Source of the DNA: DATGKG01 sp963783145
GTDB taxonomy: Bacteria; Desulfobacterota; Binatia; Binatales; Binataceae
Assembly (NCBI GenBank): GCA_963783145.1
Contig: CAWAMM010000007.1
Coordinates: 682,001 to 746,000, forward strand
DNA length: 64,000 nucleotides
Direction of reading: 5' to 3'
Position 1 is the first letter of the stretch. Each line of letters opens with the position of its first letter. This document shows positions 1 to 8,517 of this stretch, piece by piece. The position numbers and the translations under genes are program-made. Below the pieces are notes generated by a model. The model made no database searches. It had not been told where the DNA came from and saw nothing but the letters and a program-made list of their open reading frames with translations.

Positions 1-1
1 C

Positions 2-277
2 GTGATGATCAGCATGGTCGAGCACGGCTTCTGCGAGCCCGAAGAAGTGATGGAGTTTGTCACCTTCGAAAACATCACCGCGCCTAAGGGCAAGCTTCCG
101 ATCAACACCAGCGGCGGCAACATCGCTGAATGCTATATGCATGGCCTCGAGCTGGTGACCGAAGCGGTGCGCCAATGTCGCGGGACTTCAACCTGCCAGA
201 AGCCGGGCGCGAAAATTTCGCTGGTGGTTTCCGGCCCGATGGTGGCACCAGTCAGCGATTTGCTGCTGCATGGATAA
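2..277 (+). CDS. C-terminal end of a thiolase-like (SCP-x/Ltp2-type) protein, cut by the window edge
   Basis: The reading frame is open from the first bases, so the gene begins outside the window; about 91 codons remain. The sequence resembles the C-terminal end of SCP-x thiolase-like proteins: a GGNIAECYMHG segment followed by a helix with EAVRQCRG and a final VSGPMVAP strand. Classical thiolases carry a GHP-type His and a CxG motif in this domain. Here a Tyr-x-His-Gly pattern stands in the GHP place, as in the Ltp2-type retro-aldolases of steroid side-chain cleavage, which pair with a DUF35 protein. The next gene is exactly such a DUF35 protein and overlaps this one by 8 bases, so the two are probably translated together and form a complex. 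Thiolase versus aldolase cannot be decided without the missing N-terminal part. Confidence 0.85.
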   Translation: MMISMVEHGFCEPEEVMEFVTFENITAPKGKLPINTSGGNIAECYMHGLELVTEAVRQCRGTSTCQKPGAKISLVVSGPMVAPVSDLLLHG

Positions 278-731
278 AAAAATGGCGAGCCAAGAATCTA
301 AAGCGAAATATTATCTGCCGGCTGGATTGCCCGGCCCCGCAGCCGAGCGCAGCGGAATGGATCGCGGCTTCTGGGACGCGGTCAAGGATCACAAACTGAC
401 CGTCCAGCGCTGCAACGCGTGCGGAGGATTTCAGTTCGGCCCCGAATGGATTTGCTATCGATGCCACAGCGACAACCTCGGATGGCATCAGGTGTCGGGG
501 CGCGGGCGCATCTACAGTTGGGTGCGCATCTGGAATCCGGTTCATCCCGCGCTGAGGGACGCGTGCCCATACATCGCGCTCGTCGTCGAGCTTCCCGATG
601 CCGACAATGTGCGCATGGTCGGCAATCTGCTCGGCGATCCGCGTCAGGAACCCGCCTTCGATGCTGATGTCGAAGCGGTCTTCGAGGATCACGACGAAGG
701 ATACACGCTGGTGAATTGGAAGTTGGTGTAA
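270..731 (+). CDS. DUF35 / OB-fold Zn-ribbon partner of thiolase-like protein
   Basis: 153 residues, the usual size for DUF35 proteins. A rubredoxin-like zinc ribbon is visible with Cys48, Cys51, Cys62 and Cys65, followed by an OB-fold of about 80 residues that in this family binds acyl-CoA. The N-terminal helix ends in a conserved RGFWDAVKDHKL stretch. Such proteins serve as CoA-binding partners of thiolase-like enzymes or aldolases. The start at 270 overlaps the upstream gene by 8 bases; a second ATG at 282 would give a product four codons shorter, and neither has a clear Shine-Dalgarno, which fits translational coupling. The crotonase gene follows after 4 bases, so this is the middle gene of an operon. 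Confidence 0.9.
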   Translation: MDKKMASQESKAKYYLPAGLPGPAAERSGMDRGFWDAVKDHKLTVQRCNACGGFQFGPEWICYRCHSDNLGWHQVSGRGRIYSWVRIWNPVHPALRDACPYIALVVELPDADNVRMVGNLLGDPRQEPAFDADVEAVFEDHDEGYTLVNWKLV

Positions 732-735
732 GCCC

Positions 736-1500
736 ATGAGCCTGGTCAATTTTGATGTCGAGGAGAACCTCGCGATCGTCACCATCAATCGCCCCGAGGC
801 ACGCAACGCGGTGGATCATCCGACGGCGCAGGAACTCGCAAGCGCGTTTCGCCGCTTCGATTCCGATGAGTCATTGAGTGTGGCAATCCTCACGGGCGCC
901 GGCGGATTTTTCTGCGCGGGCGCCGATCTGAAAGCCGTCGCCACCGGAAAAGGAAATCGCGTCACCGCCGACGGCGACGGGCCGCTCGGATGCACGCGGA
1001 TGCTGCTCTCCAAACCGGTCATCGCGGCGGTCGAAGGCTACGCCGTCGCGGGCGGACTCGAACTCGCGCTGTGGTGCGACATGCGGGTGGCGGCGCGCGA
1101 TGCGACCTTCGGGGTGTTCTGCCGACGCTTCGGTGTGCCGCTCATCGACGGAGGCACGGTGCGTCTGCCGCGGCTTATCGGCATGAGCAACGCGATGGAC
1201 ATGATCCTTACCGGACGCGGAGTTTCCGGCGAGGAGGCGCTGCGGATGGGCCTGGCGAATCGGCTCGTCGAGCGCGGCGAGGCGCTCGCATCGGCGAAGG
1301 AACTCGCGCGTCAGATCGCGGCATTTCCGCAGCGCTGCATGCGCGGTGATCGCATGTCAGCCTACGAGGCGTGGACGATGCCGCTGAGCGATGCGATCAG
1401 CAACGAATATCGCTACGGCATCGCGACCGTCCAATCGGGTGAGACCCGCGAGGGTGCGGCGCGCTTCAGTTCCGGCGTCGGTCGCCACGGCAAATTCTAG
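736..1500 (+). CDS. Enoyl-CoA hydratase/isomerase family protein (crotonase)
   Basis: 254 residues, one crotonase fold. The oxyanion-hole motifs are present: FCAGADLKA near residue 58 and AVAGGLELAL near 100. Of the two catalytic glutamates of enoyl-CoA hydratase, the first (in GGLELAL) is present, but the position 20 residues later is Cys in FGVFCRRFG. The segment RRFGVPLIDGGTVRLPRL marks a common crotonase subgroup whose exact reaction is not known, so a plain hydratase name would be unsafe. It is the third gene of the operon with the thiolase-like and DUF35 genes and probably acts on the same CoA thioester. Confidence 0.88.
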   Translation: MSLVNFDVEENLAIVTINRPEARNAVDHPTAQELASAFRRFDSDESLSVAILTGAGGFFCAGADLKAVATGKGNRVTADGDGPLGCTRMLLSKPVIAAVEGYAVAGGLELALWCDMRVAARDATFGVFCRRFGVPLIDGGTVRLPRLIGMSNAMDMILTGRGVSGEEALRMGLANRLVERGEALASAKELARQIAAFPQRCMRGDRMSAYEAWTMPLSDAISNEYRYGIATVQSGETREGAARFSSGVGRHGKF

Positions 1501-1644
1501 CTTCTATGGCGTGCCAGAACTGAAATCACTTCGAAGCGCATGAATTCGGCGCATGGCCGCGCCGTCCAATGCGGGTGTGCTCGAAGGAGCGACGCCCAGT
1601 CTTGCTCGCCGTGATCCCTCACCTTCTTGAAGCGGAGCCCATTC

Positions 1645-3384
1645 GTGAGACAGATCCTGAACTTCCCCAGCCGTCGTCATGCCGCATCTTTCAGAATGCG
1701 TTTTCTCCCGCTGGCTCTCGCCGCGCTGATTGCGTCATGTACTCCGCTCGGCAAGCTGATCGTTCATCGAGGCACCGAGCAACTGAAGCCGGTGGAAGCG
1801 CCGCCGCCACCTCAGGCGCCGCATGTTTTGATCTTCGCGCTGGATGGGGTGGGCTACGACCAGTTCACCGAAGCCACTAAGCCCGGCGCATCACCTAACG
1901 TTGATGCGGTGTTCGGAAAACCGCTTGGTGATGGTGTTTTCGAGCATGGCTACTCGATTCCCAACGCGGTGAGTGTGCTGCCCTCCACTACGATCGATGC
2001 GTGGACGGCGACTTTTACCGGCGCGCCGCCCGCATTCAACGGCATCACCGGCAACGAATGGTTTCAGCGCGAGAGCATGACGTTCTACGCGCCGGCGCCG
2101 GTCTCATTGCCGAAAACCGGCGGGCAAACCGTCGATGTCTACTCGGAAGATTTGATCGGCAAACAGATCAAAGTGCCGACGCTGTTCGAGAAGGTCAAAG
2201 GGCCATCGTTCGTATCACTCAACGGGGTGTATCGAGGCGCGAGCGTTTTCACCAGCGTCGACGTCACCTCGTTCGGTGCGCTCGCCAGCAGCTATCTCGA
2301 AAGTGAAATCGGCGATGATACCGCGTCCGAGCAGCAGGCCTACGCAAAAATGGATCTCGGCTCGGTATCGCTGATTATCGATGCGATCGAAAAGAACGGC
2401 GTGCCCGCGGTGCAGGTGGCGTATTTTCCCGGGATCGATCTCTACACCCATATCGCGAGCAATCCGCTGCACGACCAGGTCGACTATTTCAAAAGCGTCA
2501 TCAATCCATCGATCGGGCAGATCATCGACGAGTATCGGAAGAAGGGCGCGCTGGAAAACACCTTCGTAATTTTCGTTTCCGATCACGGACATACGCCCGT
2601 GCTCAAGGACGACAAGCACGCGCTCGGCGCGAAGCCCACCGGTCGCGCGGCGCATGTACTCACTCGAATTGGCTTCCGCTTGCGTCCACTCGAAGTGGAT
2701 ACCAGCGTCAATGACTATACCGCGACCCTCGCGTATCAGGGCGCGATCGCATACGTATATCTCGCCAATCGCGCGATTTGTCCGCAGGGCCGAAAATGCG
2801 ATTGGAGCAAGCCCCCGCGATTCAAGAAAGATGTCATGGCGGCGGCGCGCGCATTTTATACCGCCAACAAAACCGGCCTGCGAGCGCATGGCCTCGAAGG
2901 CGCGATTGATTTGATCTTTGCGCGCCGGCCGCGTCCGACCGGCCAGGACGCGCTGCCGTACGAAGTCTTCGACGGCCATAAGCTGATTCCGATCGAGCAA
3001 TATCTGAAGGCGCACCCGCGCCCGGACCTCATTCAGCTCGAGCGCCGGATGCGATGGCTTTCCGCCGGGCCATGGGGCAATCACGCCGGCGACGTGTTGC
3101 TGCTTTCGAAGTCGGGACTCAATCGTCCGATCGAGGATCGCTACTATTTTTCGCGGCCGTATAATTCATGGCACGGCAGTCCGTCGATGCAGGACAGCCA
3201 CATCACATTTGCGATCGCGAACGCGAAATCCTCGGGCGCCGCGCTGAAGGATGTCGCCGCTCAGATCGGCGACAGCGAGCCCTCGCAACTCGATCTGACG
3301 CCGCTGGTGCTCAAGCTGCTGAAGCAGCCTAACGTGCCGCCGGCTCAGGCCTTGGGTATGGGGCCAGTCAGCGACGCGCGCTGA
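1645..3384 (+). CDS. Exported alkaline-phosphatase-superfamily phosphodiesterase (probable lipoprotein)
   Basis: About 579 residues of the type I phosphodiesterase/nucleotide pyrophosphatase group in the alkaline phosphatase superfamily. Metal-site motifs: FALDGVGYDQF near residue 55, a VLPSTTIDAW segment with the likely nucleophile Thr, and FVSDHGHTP near 310. The N-terminus has a short basic part, a hydrophobic stretch and LIASC, a convincing lipobox, so the enzyme is probably exported and lipid-anchored. The GTG at 1645 is chosen because GGAG lies 7 bases upstream; TTG at 1627 and ATG at 1696 (starting MRFLPLALAALIASC) are alternatives, and the last gives the cleanest signal peptide. The substrate is unknown. 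The 3' end overlaps the convergent VOC gene by 40 bases. Confidence 0.85.
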   Translation: MRQILNFPSRRHAASFRMRFLPLALAALIASCTPLGKLIVHRGTEQLKPVEAPPPPQAPHVLIFALDGVGYDQFTEATKPGASPNVDAVFGKPLGDGVFEHGYSIPNAVSVLPSTTIDAWTATFTGAPPAFNGITGNEWFQRESMTFYAPAPVSLPKTGGQTVDVYSEDLIGKQIKVPTLFEKVKGPSFVSLNGVYRGASVFTSVDVTSFGALASSYLESEIGDDTASEQQAYAKMDLGSVSLIIDAIEKNGVPAVQVAYFPGIDLYTHIASNPLHDQVDYFKSVINPSIGQIIDEYRKKGALENTFVIFVSDHGHTPVLKDDKHALGAKPTGRAAHVLTRIGFRLRPLEVDTSVNDYTATLAYQGAIAYVYLANRAICPQGRKCDWSKPPRFKKDVMAAARAFYTANKTGLRAHGLEGAIDLIFARRPRPTGQDALPYEVFDGHKLIPIEQYLKAHPRPDLIQLERRMRWLSAGPWGNHAGDVLLLSKSGLNRPIEDRYYFSRPYNSWHGSPSMQDSHITFAIANAKSSGAALKDVAAQIGDSEPSQLDLTPLVLKLLKQPNVPPAQALGMGPVSDAR

Positions 3385-4064
3385 GAAATCTCGATCCAGT
3401 TGCCATCCGGATCGCGGATGAAGCAGATGCGCGCGACCTCGCCTAAGGTTACGGGCGCGGAGCCTTCCCATACGCCGTTGGCGATGAAGTGCTTGAACGC
3501 GGCGCTGCAATCGCGCACCTGGATCGTTATGTAGCGAATTCCTACTGCGCGCATCGAGGTCATCACCTCGGCGGGACTGCGTGGATCCGAACGATCGGCG
3601 CGGCGCGCGCTGGGGTCGAGCTCGAAGCTCAACACGGTCTTGCCGATGCGATAACGCCTGGGCGCGAGCTTCTCGGCGCCGAGCACCTCGCCATAGAAGC
3701 GCTCGAAGTCAGCCTCGTTGGTGACGCCCAGGTGGATTCCGATTTGCTCCACGCCGTAATGGCCGCCCGGCACCAGTTGAATCTGATTACCATCCGGATC
3801 GCCGAGCGCGAACGGAATCGGGGTGCGACGATCCGCAATGATCAATCGCGAGTAGCCGCCCGCGATGCGCTCCGGCAGCGGATCGCGCGAATGATTGATC
3901 TTCAGCACCGAGCCGAGCAGCCCGTAGCGATACTGCCTGACCCCGCCGCCGACCGGCAGCAGTTCCTCGTAGGGCAAGCCGATGCGCTCGCTGTAAAACG
4001 CGCGCATCTCGTCGAGACGATTGGTCATGATGCCGACGTCGATACAATCCTTGGCGAGTTCCAT
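3345..4064 (-). CDS. VOC-family protein (glyoxalase/dioxygenase fold, two modules)
   Basis: 239 residues made of two vicinal-oxygen-chelate modules, roughly 1-105 and 105-230. Each ends in the typical DPDGNxI strand: ALGDPDGNQIQLV in the first and FIRDPDGNWIEIS in the second. Such proteins bind a metal and act as glyoxalases, extradiol dioxygenases, epimerases or resistance proteins; the substrate cannot be read from the sequence. The gene is monocistronic, its start lies 61 bases from the end of the perR-like gene, and its 3' end overlaps the phosphodiesterase gene tail to tail. Confidence 0.85.
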   Translation of the reverse strand: MELAKDCIDVGIMTNRLDEMRAFYSERIGLPYEELLPVGGGVRQYRYGLLGSVLKINHSRDPLPERIAGGYSRLIIADRRTPIPFALGDPDGNQIQLVPGGHYGVEQIGIHLGVTNEADFERFYGEVLGAEKLAPRRYRIGKTVLSFELDPSARRADRSDPRSPAEVMTSMRAVGIRYITIQVRDCSAAFKHFIANGVWEGSAPVTLGEVARICFIRDPDGNWIEISQRASLTGPIPKA

Positions 4065-4124
4065 ACTTCGAGCTTATACACCTGCGCCCGCCGGCTGAGT
4101 ATCGATGCCCGCGGTTAGGAAGGC

Positions 4125-4595
4125 TCAGCGACTCTCATGCGCGGCGCAATCGGGGCACACGCCGCGAAAGATAATCTGCACTTTGCGGACGGCGAAGCCG
4201 CGCCGCTCTGAGTCGGACAGCGCGAGGCCGCGCTCGCCGCGAGGAGTAACGTCCCAAGTCGAAGCGCATCGATCGCACACCATGTGCTGATGATGCTCGC
4301 CGATATTGGGGTCGTATCGTTTGGCGCCACCGTCGACGGTTATCTCCATGATCTCGCCGAGGTCGCGCAGTTCGCCCAAAGCATTGTAGACACTCGCGCG
4401 GCTAATCTCAGGCAAGCGGCGGACGGCACGCTCGAAAACCTGCTCCGCGGTCAGGTGGACGTGCTCGCCTTGCAGAACTTCCGCGATCGCGCGGCGCTGC
4501 GCAGTCAACCGCCATTGGCGGCGACGCAAGCGCTGGAGCAGAGTTTCCGGGACTGATTTTCCCGGTGGGCGCGATTTGAGCGGTTCTGTGTTCAT
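4125..4595 (-). CDS. perR: Fur-family regulator of PerR type
   Basis: 156 residues: winged helix (about 20-85) with recognition helix ISRASVYNALGEL, then the metal-binding dimerisation domain. The structural zinc site is complete (Cys107, Cys110, Cys147, Cys150). Residues matching the PerR sensing site are His48, Asp95, His102, His104 and Asp115. An Asp rather than a Glu at the last place is the feature that separates PerR-type sensors, oxidised by peroxide at their His ligands, from Fur. The gene is divergent from katG with an AT-rich palindromic operator between them. This supports a peroxide-sensing repressor of katG and of itself. The name is by motif and context; a FurA-like role is the main alternative. 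Confidence 0.88.
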   Translation of the reverse strand: MNTEPLKSRPPGKSVPETLLQRLRRRQWRLTAQRRAIAEVLQGEHVHLTAEQVFERAVRRLPEISRASVYNALGELRDLGEIMEITVDGGAKRYDPNIGEHHQHMVCDRCASTWDVTPRGERGLALSDSERRGFAVRKVQIIFRGVCPDCAAHESR

Positions 4596-4649
4596 TTCGT
4601 GAATTTATTTTAGCATGGCGGCGTTTGACACCAACATGGTCTAACCCTT

Positions 4650-4679
4650 GACTAAATCCTTGTTTAGACTAAATCTAAA
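4650..4679. promoter_or_regulatory. Probable PerR/Fur operator between perR and katG
   Basis: An AT-rich island in the otherwise GC-rich divergent spacer. TTTAG-A-CTAAA (4663-4673) is a perfect 5-1-5 palindrome, and TTTAGA (4663-4668) pairs with TCTAAA (4674-4679) as a second overlapping inverted repeat. The nonamer GACTAAATC occurs twice, at 4650-4658 and 4667-4675, 17 bases apart. This architecture of overlapping short palindromes is what Fur/PerR dimers bind. Position between a PerR-type gene and katG makes autoregulation plus katG control likely. Confidence 0.65.
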
Positions 4680-4754
4680 TTGATGCGAACGGCATTTGGA
4701 TGGCTTCGGTTCGCGTACCTTTCAATAACTTGAACGTGATGATCGGAGGAAATT

Positions 4755-6947
4755 ATGGAGGCAAACACGGACAAAAACGCGGGCCAGTGCCCGGTCGTGC
4801 ACGGGACCACGAACGTCGGCATGAGGTCGAACAGCGATTGGTGGCCGAAGCAGCTGAACCTCAAGCTTCTCCGCCAGAACTCCCCCCTGTCTAATCCGAT
4901 GGGCGAGGCGTTCAACTACCGCGATGAGTTCAAAAAGCTCGACTATCAGGCGCTCAAGAAGGATCTGGTGGCGCTGATGACGGATAGCCAGGACTGGTGG
5001 CCGGCTGATTTCGGCCACTACGGCGGCCTCTTCATTCGGATGGCGTGGCACGCCGCGGGAACCTACCGCGTAGGCGATGGCCGGGGCGGCGCCGGCACCG
5101 GTCAACAGCGCTTCGCGCCGCTCAATTCGTGGCCGGACAATGCCAACCTCGACAAGGCGCGCCGGCTGCTGTGGCCGCTAAAGCAGAAATACGCCAACAA
5201 GATCTCCTGGGCCGACCTGATGATTCTCGCCGGCAACGTCGCACTCGAGTCGATGGGCTTTAAGACCTTCGGCTTCGGCGGCGGGCGCCCGGATGCGTGG
5301 GAGCCCGACGAATCGGTTTACTGGGGAAAGGAGGATGTTTGGCTTGAGGACAAGCGCTACACCGGCAACCGGCAGCTCGAAAATCCGCTCGCCGCGGTGC
5401 AGATGGGACTCATCTATGTGAATCCCGAAGGGCCGAACGGCAAGCCCGATCCGGCCGCCGCGGCTATCGACATTCGTGAGACCTTCAAGCGCATGGCAAT
5501 GAATGACGAGGAGACCGTGGCGCTCATCGCGGGCGGGCACAGCTTCGGCAAGGCCCATGGCGCCGGCGATCCGAAGCTGGTGGGGGCAGATCCGGAGGCC
5601 GCGTCGATCGAAGAGATGGGCTTCGGCTGGAAGAGCAAGTACGGCACCGGCGTAGGCAAGGACTCAATCACGGGTGGCCCGGAGGTCACCTGGAGCAAGA
5701 CGCCGACCAAATTCAGCAACTACTTCTTCGAGACCCTGTTCGGCTGCGAATGGGAACTGACCAAGAGCCCGGCCGGCGCGCAACAGTTCAAGGCGAAGAA
5801 TCATGCGGCGGACATTCCCGATGCTTTCGACTCGTCCAAGCGTCAGGTTCCAACCATGCTGGTCACGGACCTCTCTTTGCGGATCGATCCGGCCTACGAA
5901 AAGATCTCCCGGCGCTTCCTGGAGCATCCGGATCAGTTCGCGGATGCCTTCGCCCGGGCATGGTTCAAGCTCACCCACCGCGATATGGGTCCGCGCGCGC
6001 GCTATCTCGGCCCGGAAATCCCGAAGGAAGAGCTAATTTGGCAAGACCCCGTTCCAGCCGTCGATCATAAGCTGATCGATGCCAAGGATATCGCGGATCT
6101 GAAGGCGAAGATCCTCGGCTCGGGACTTTCCATCGCCGATCTGGTCGGGGCCGCTTGGGCCTCGGCGGCAACGTTTCGCGGCTCCGACAAGCGCGGCGGA
6201 GCGAATGGAGCACGCGTTCGTCTCGCTCCGCAGAAGGACTGGGCGGTCAACCAACCTGCTCAGTTGGCCAAGGTGCTGGAAACCTTGGCGGGCGTCCAAA
6301 AAGGTTTTAACGGCGCGGCCAGCGGCGGCAAGAAAGTATCGCTCGCCGATCTGATCGTTCTCGGCGGTTGCGCCGCGGTGGAGCAGGCCGCGAAGAAGGC
6401 TGGGCACAACGTGACGGTTCCCTTCGCGCCCGGCCGCACCGACGCGTCACAGGAACAAACCGACGTCGAGTCCTTCAGCTATCTCGAGCCGGTTGCGGAC
6501 GGCTTCCGCAACTACCTCAAGGACAAATACTCCGTGTCGGCAGAGGAGCTTCTGATCGACAAGGCGCAACTCCTGACGTTGACCGCCCCGCAGTTGACGG
6601 TGCTCATCGGAGGCCTGCGCGTCCTGGGCGCGAACCATGGTAAGTCGCAGCACGGTGTCCTCACCAAGCGGCCGGAGACGCTGAGCAACGACTTCTTCGT
6701 GAACCTGTTGGACATGAACACTGAGTGGAAAGCGACCTCGGATGAAAATGTGTTCGAGGGACACGACCGCAAAAGTGGCGCCGCGAAGTGGACCGGCACC
6801 CGCGTCGACCTCATCTTCGGTTCGAACTCCCAGTTGCGCGCGCTTGCCGAAGTCTATGGCTCCGCCGACGCGCAAGCGAAGTTCGTGGCCGACTTCGTAG
6901 CGGCGTGGAGCAAGGTGATGAACGCGGATCGCTTCGACTTGGCCTGA
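4755..6947 (+). CDS. katG: Catalase-peroxidase KatG
   Basis: 730 residues, normal for bacterial KatG, with the usual heme domain and a degenerate C-terminal repeat. Distal residues Arg95, Trp98 and His99 lie in IRMAWHAAGTYR; the proximal His262 lies in IAGGHSFGKAHG. The Met-Tyr-Trp crosslink needed for catalase activity can form from Trp98, Tyr221 (MGLIYVNPEGPNG) and Met247 (ETFKRMAMND). The start has GGAGGA four bases upstream. The enzyme removes H2O2 in the cytoplasm and can oxidise organic donors. It lies divergent from a PerR-type regulator and an operator-like palindrome, so peroxide induction is expected. A strong hairpin follows the stop codon. Confidence 0.97.
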   Translation: MEANTDKNAGQCPVVHGTTNVGMRSNSDWWPKQLNLKLLRQNSPLSNPMGEAFNYRDEFKKLDYQALKKDLVALMTDSQDWWPADFGHYGGLFIRMAWHAAGTYRVGDGRGGAGTGQQRFAPLNSWPDNANLDKARRLLWPLKQKYANKISWADLMILAGNVALESMGFKTFGFGGGRPDAWEPDESVYWGKEDVWLEDKRYTGNRQLENPLAAVQMGLIYVNPEGPNGKPDPAAAAIDIRETFKRMAMNDEETVALIAGGHSFGKAHGAGDPKLVGADPEAASIEEMGFGWKSKYGTGVGKDSITGGPEVTWSKTPTKFSNYFFETLFGCEWELTKSPAGAQQFKAKNHAADIPDAFDSSKRQVPTMLVTDLSLRIDPAYEKISRRFLEHPDQFADAFARAWFKLTHRDMGPRARYLGPEIPKEELIWQDPVPAVDHKLIDAKDIADLKAKILGSGLSIADLVGAAWASAATFRGSDKRGGANGARVRLAPQKDWAVNQPAQLAKVLETLAGVQKGFNGAASGGKKVSLADLIVLGGCAAVEQAAKKAGHNVTVPFAPGRTDASQEQTDVESFSYLEPVADGFRNYLKDKYSVSAEELLIDKAQLLTLTAPQLTVLIGGLRVLGANHGKSQHGVLTKRPETLSNDFFVNLLDMNTEWKATSDENVFEGHDRKSGAAKWTGTRVDLIFGSNSQLRALAEVYGSADAQAKFVADFVAAWSKVMNADRFDLA

Positions 6948-6971
6948 TCTGCCTCTTCGAGCACTCACAGA

Positions 6972-7021
6972 GCGCAGCCTCGACCGGACATCTGATTACC
7001 CGAACCCGGTCGAGGCTGCGC
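6972..7021 (+). terminator. Long perfect stem-loop after katG
   Basis: A 16-base arm (6972-6987, starting GCGCAGCCTCGACCGG) is the exact reverse complement of 7006-7021, with an 18-base loop. It starts 25 bases after the katG stop. No T-tract follows, so it may act as an RNA-stabilising or factor-dependent terminator structure rather than as a classical intrinsic terminator. Confidence 0.6.
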
Positions 7022-7141
7022 ACATCGCGGCCTCAAGTGAAGAGGTAACCGGATGCTGCCAAAGGCTACACTCGCGGGACTTCTATTAATGACCGATCTG
7101 GGTTATTGCTTCGGCATACATAACATCACGAGAGGAATGCG

Positions 7142-8338
7142 ATGGATTTCGAACTAAGTCCCAAGACCAAGGAATATTTTCCGAAAGTCGACGCCTTCAT
7201 GCAGGAACACGTCCTGCCCAACGAAAGCAAAATCGATCACGAAGTCGAAACGCTGGGCGAAAAGTTCAACGAATCGCCCACCATGAACGACATCCGCAAG
7301 AAGGCCAAATCGCAGGGCCTCTGGAACCTCTTCCTGCCCGACCCGAAACACGGTCCCGGTCTGAACAACTTCGAATACGCGCCGCTGTGCGAATTGATGG
7401 GCCGCAGCTTCTATGGCGCGCGCGCGTTCAATTGCATGGCGCCCGATACCGGCAACATGGAAATTCTCGCGGAGTTCGGCAGCGACGAGCAGAAGAAGAA
7501 GTGGCTGCAGAAGTGCCTCGACGGCGAGATCCGCACCTGCTTCTCGATGACCGAGCCCGATACCCCAGGATCGGATCCGACCCAGCTCAAGACGCGCGCG
7601 GTTCGCGACGGTGACAACTACGTCATCAACGGGCGCAAGTGGTTCACCTCCAATGCGATCGGCGCGGCCTTCGCGATCGCGATGGTGGTAACCGATCCCG
7701 ATGCGGAACCACATCGGCGCGCGAGCCAGATCATCGTGCCGCTCGACACCCCGGGAATGAAGATCGTGCGTCCCGTGCCCGTGATGGGTCACACCGGAGG
7801 CGGCGGCCATTGCGAGGTGCTCTACACCGATTGCAAAGTGCCGATCACGGCGCTGCTGGGTGAAGAAGGCGGCGGTTTCGCGATTTCGCAGGCGCGGCTC
7901 GGTCCCGGACGCATCCATCATTGTATGCGGACCATCGGCATCGCCGAGCGCGCCATCGAGTTGATGTGCAAACGCGCCAACACCCGCTGGACCCATGGCA
8001 GCTACCTCGCCGATAAGGCCAACATCCAGGAATGGATTGCCGACTCGCGCATCGAGGTCGATTCGACCCGCTTGATGGTGCTCAACGCGGCGTGGAAGAT
8101 GGACACCGCCGGCAAGCGCAACGCGCGCAACGAAATCGCCGAGATCAAGGTGATGGCGGCCAACATGGTGATGCGCGTCCTCGACCGCGCCATCCAGCTT
8201 TACGGTGCGGCGGGCGTGAGCGACGACTATCCGTTGGCGCGTTTCTGGCGCGACAGTCGCGCGCTTCGCATCGCGGACGGCCCGGACGAAGTGCATCGGA
8301 TGACGATCGCGCGGCGGGAATTAAGGAAATGGAAATGA
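7142..8338 (+). CDS. Acyl-CoA dehydrogenase (ACAD10/11-like subgroup)
   Basis: 398 residues, full-length acyl-CoA dehydrogenase: N-terminal helical domain, middle beta domain with CFSMTEPDTPGSDPT and the FAD-contacting NGRKWFTSNA, and C-terminal helical domain. The C-terminal RIADGPDEVHRMTIAR is typical of the ACAD10/11-like group. That group often works on branched or hydroxylated acyl-CoAs and in eukaryotes is tied to an aminoglycoside-phosphotransferase-like kinase; a gene of that kinase family lies at 36.5 kb. AGAGGA precedes the ATG at good distance. The gene stands alone, followed by hairpins and a bidirectional terminator. Confidence 0.92.
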   Translation: MDFELSPKTKEYFPKVDAFMQEHVLPNESKIDHEVETLGEKFNESPTMNDIRKKAKSQGLWNLFLPDPKHGPGLNNFEYAPLCELMGRSFYGARAFNCMAPDTGNMEILAEFGSDEQKKKWLQKCLDGEIRTCFSMTEPDTPGSDPTQLKTRAVRDGDNYVINGRKWFTSNAIGAAFAIAMVVTDPDAEPHRRASQIIVPLDTPGMKIVRPVPVMGHTGGGGHCEVLYTDCKVPITALLGEEGGGFAISQARLGPGRIHHCMRTIGIAERAIELMCKRANTRWTHGSYLADKANIQEWIADSRIEVDSTRLMVLNAAWKMDTAGKRNARNEIAEIKVMAANMVMRVLDRAIQLYGAAGVSDDYPLARFWRDSRALRIADGPDEVHRMTIARRELRKWK

Positions 8339-8365
8339 TCCAGGATTCATAGACCTAACCCCTAG

Positions 8366-8457
8366 CCCCTTCCCGCCTCACCCCGGCGAAGACGCCGCAC
8401 CCTCTCCACAAAGTGGAGAGGGACAAAAGGAAGGCGGACAGTTCCGTAGGGAAGGGG
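8366..8457. repeat. Nested palindromic intergenic repeat
   Basis: CCCCTTCCC at 8366-8374 is mirrored exactly by GGGAAGGGG at 8449-8457. Inside lies a second perfect hairpin, CCTCTCCAC-AAA-GTGGAGAGG (8401-8421). Composition and structure resemble dispersed extragenic palindromic repeats. Only one copy is present here, so its dispersal in the genome is an inference. Confidence 0.5.
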
Positions 8458-8471
8458 AACAGACACGAAAA

Positions 8472-8508
8472 AAGCGGCGGTCCTCATCGAGGGCCGCCGC
8501 TTCATTTT
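8472..8508. terminator. Bidirectional terminator between convergent genes
   Basis: AAGCGGCGGTCCT (8472-8484) pairs with AGGGCCGCCGCTT (8490-8502), with one G-T pair and a 5-base loop. An A-run precedes the stem and TCATTTT follows it, so it can end transcription from both the dehydrogenase gene and the convergent dioxygenase gene. Confidence 0.8.
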
Positions 8509-8517
8509 GTCTGACGC

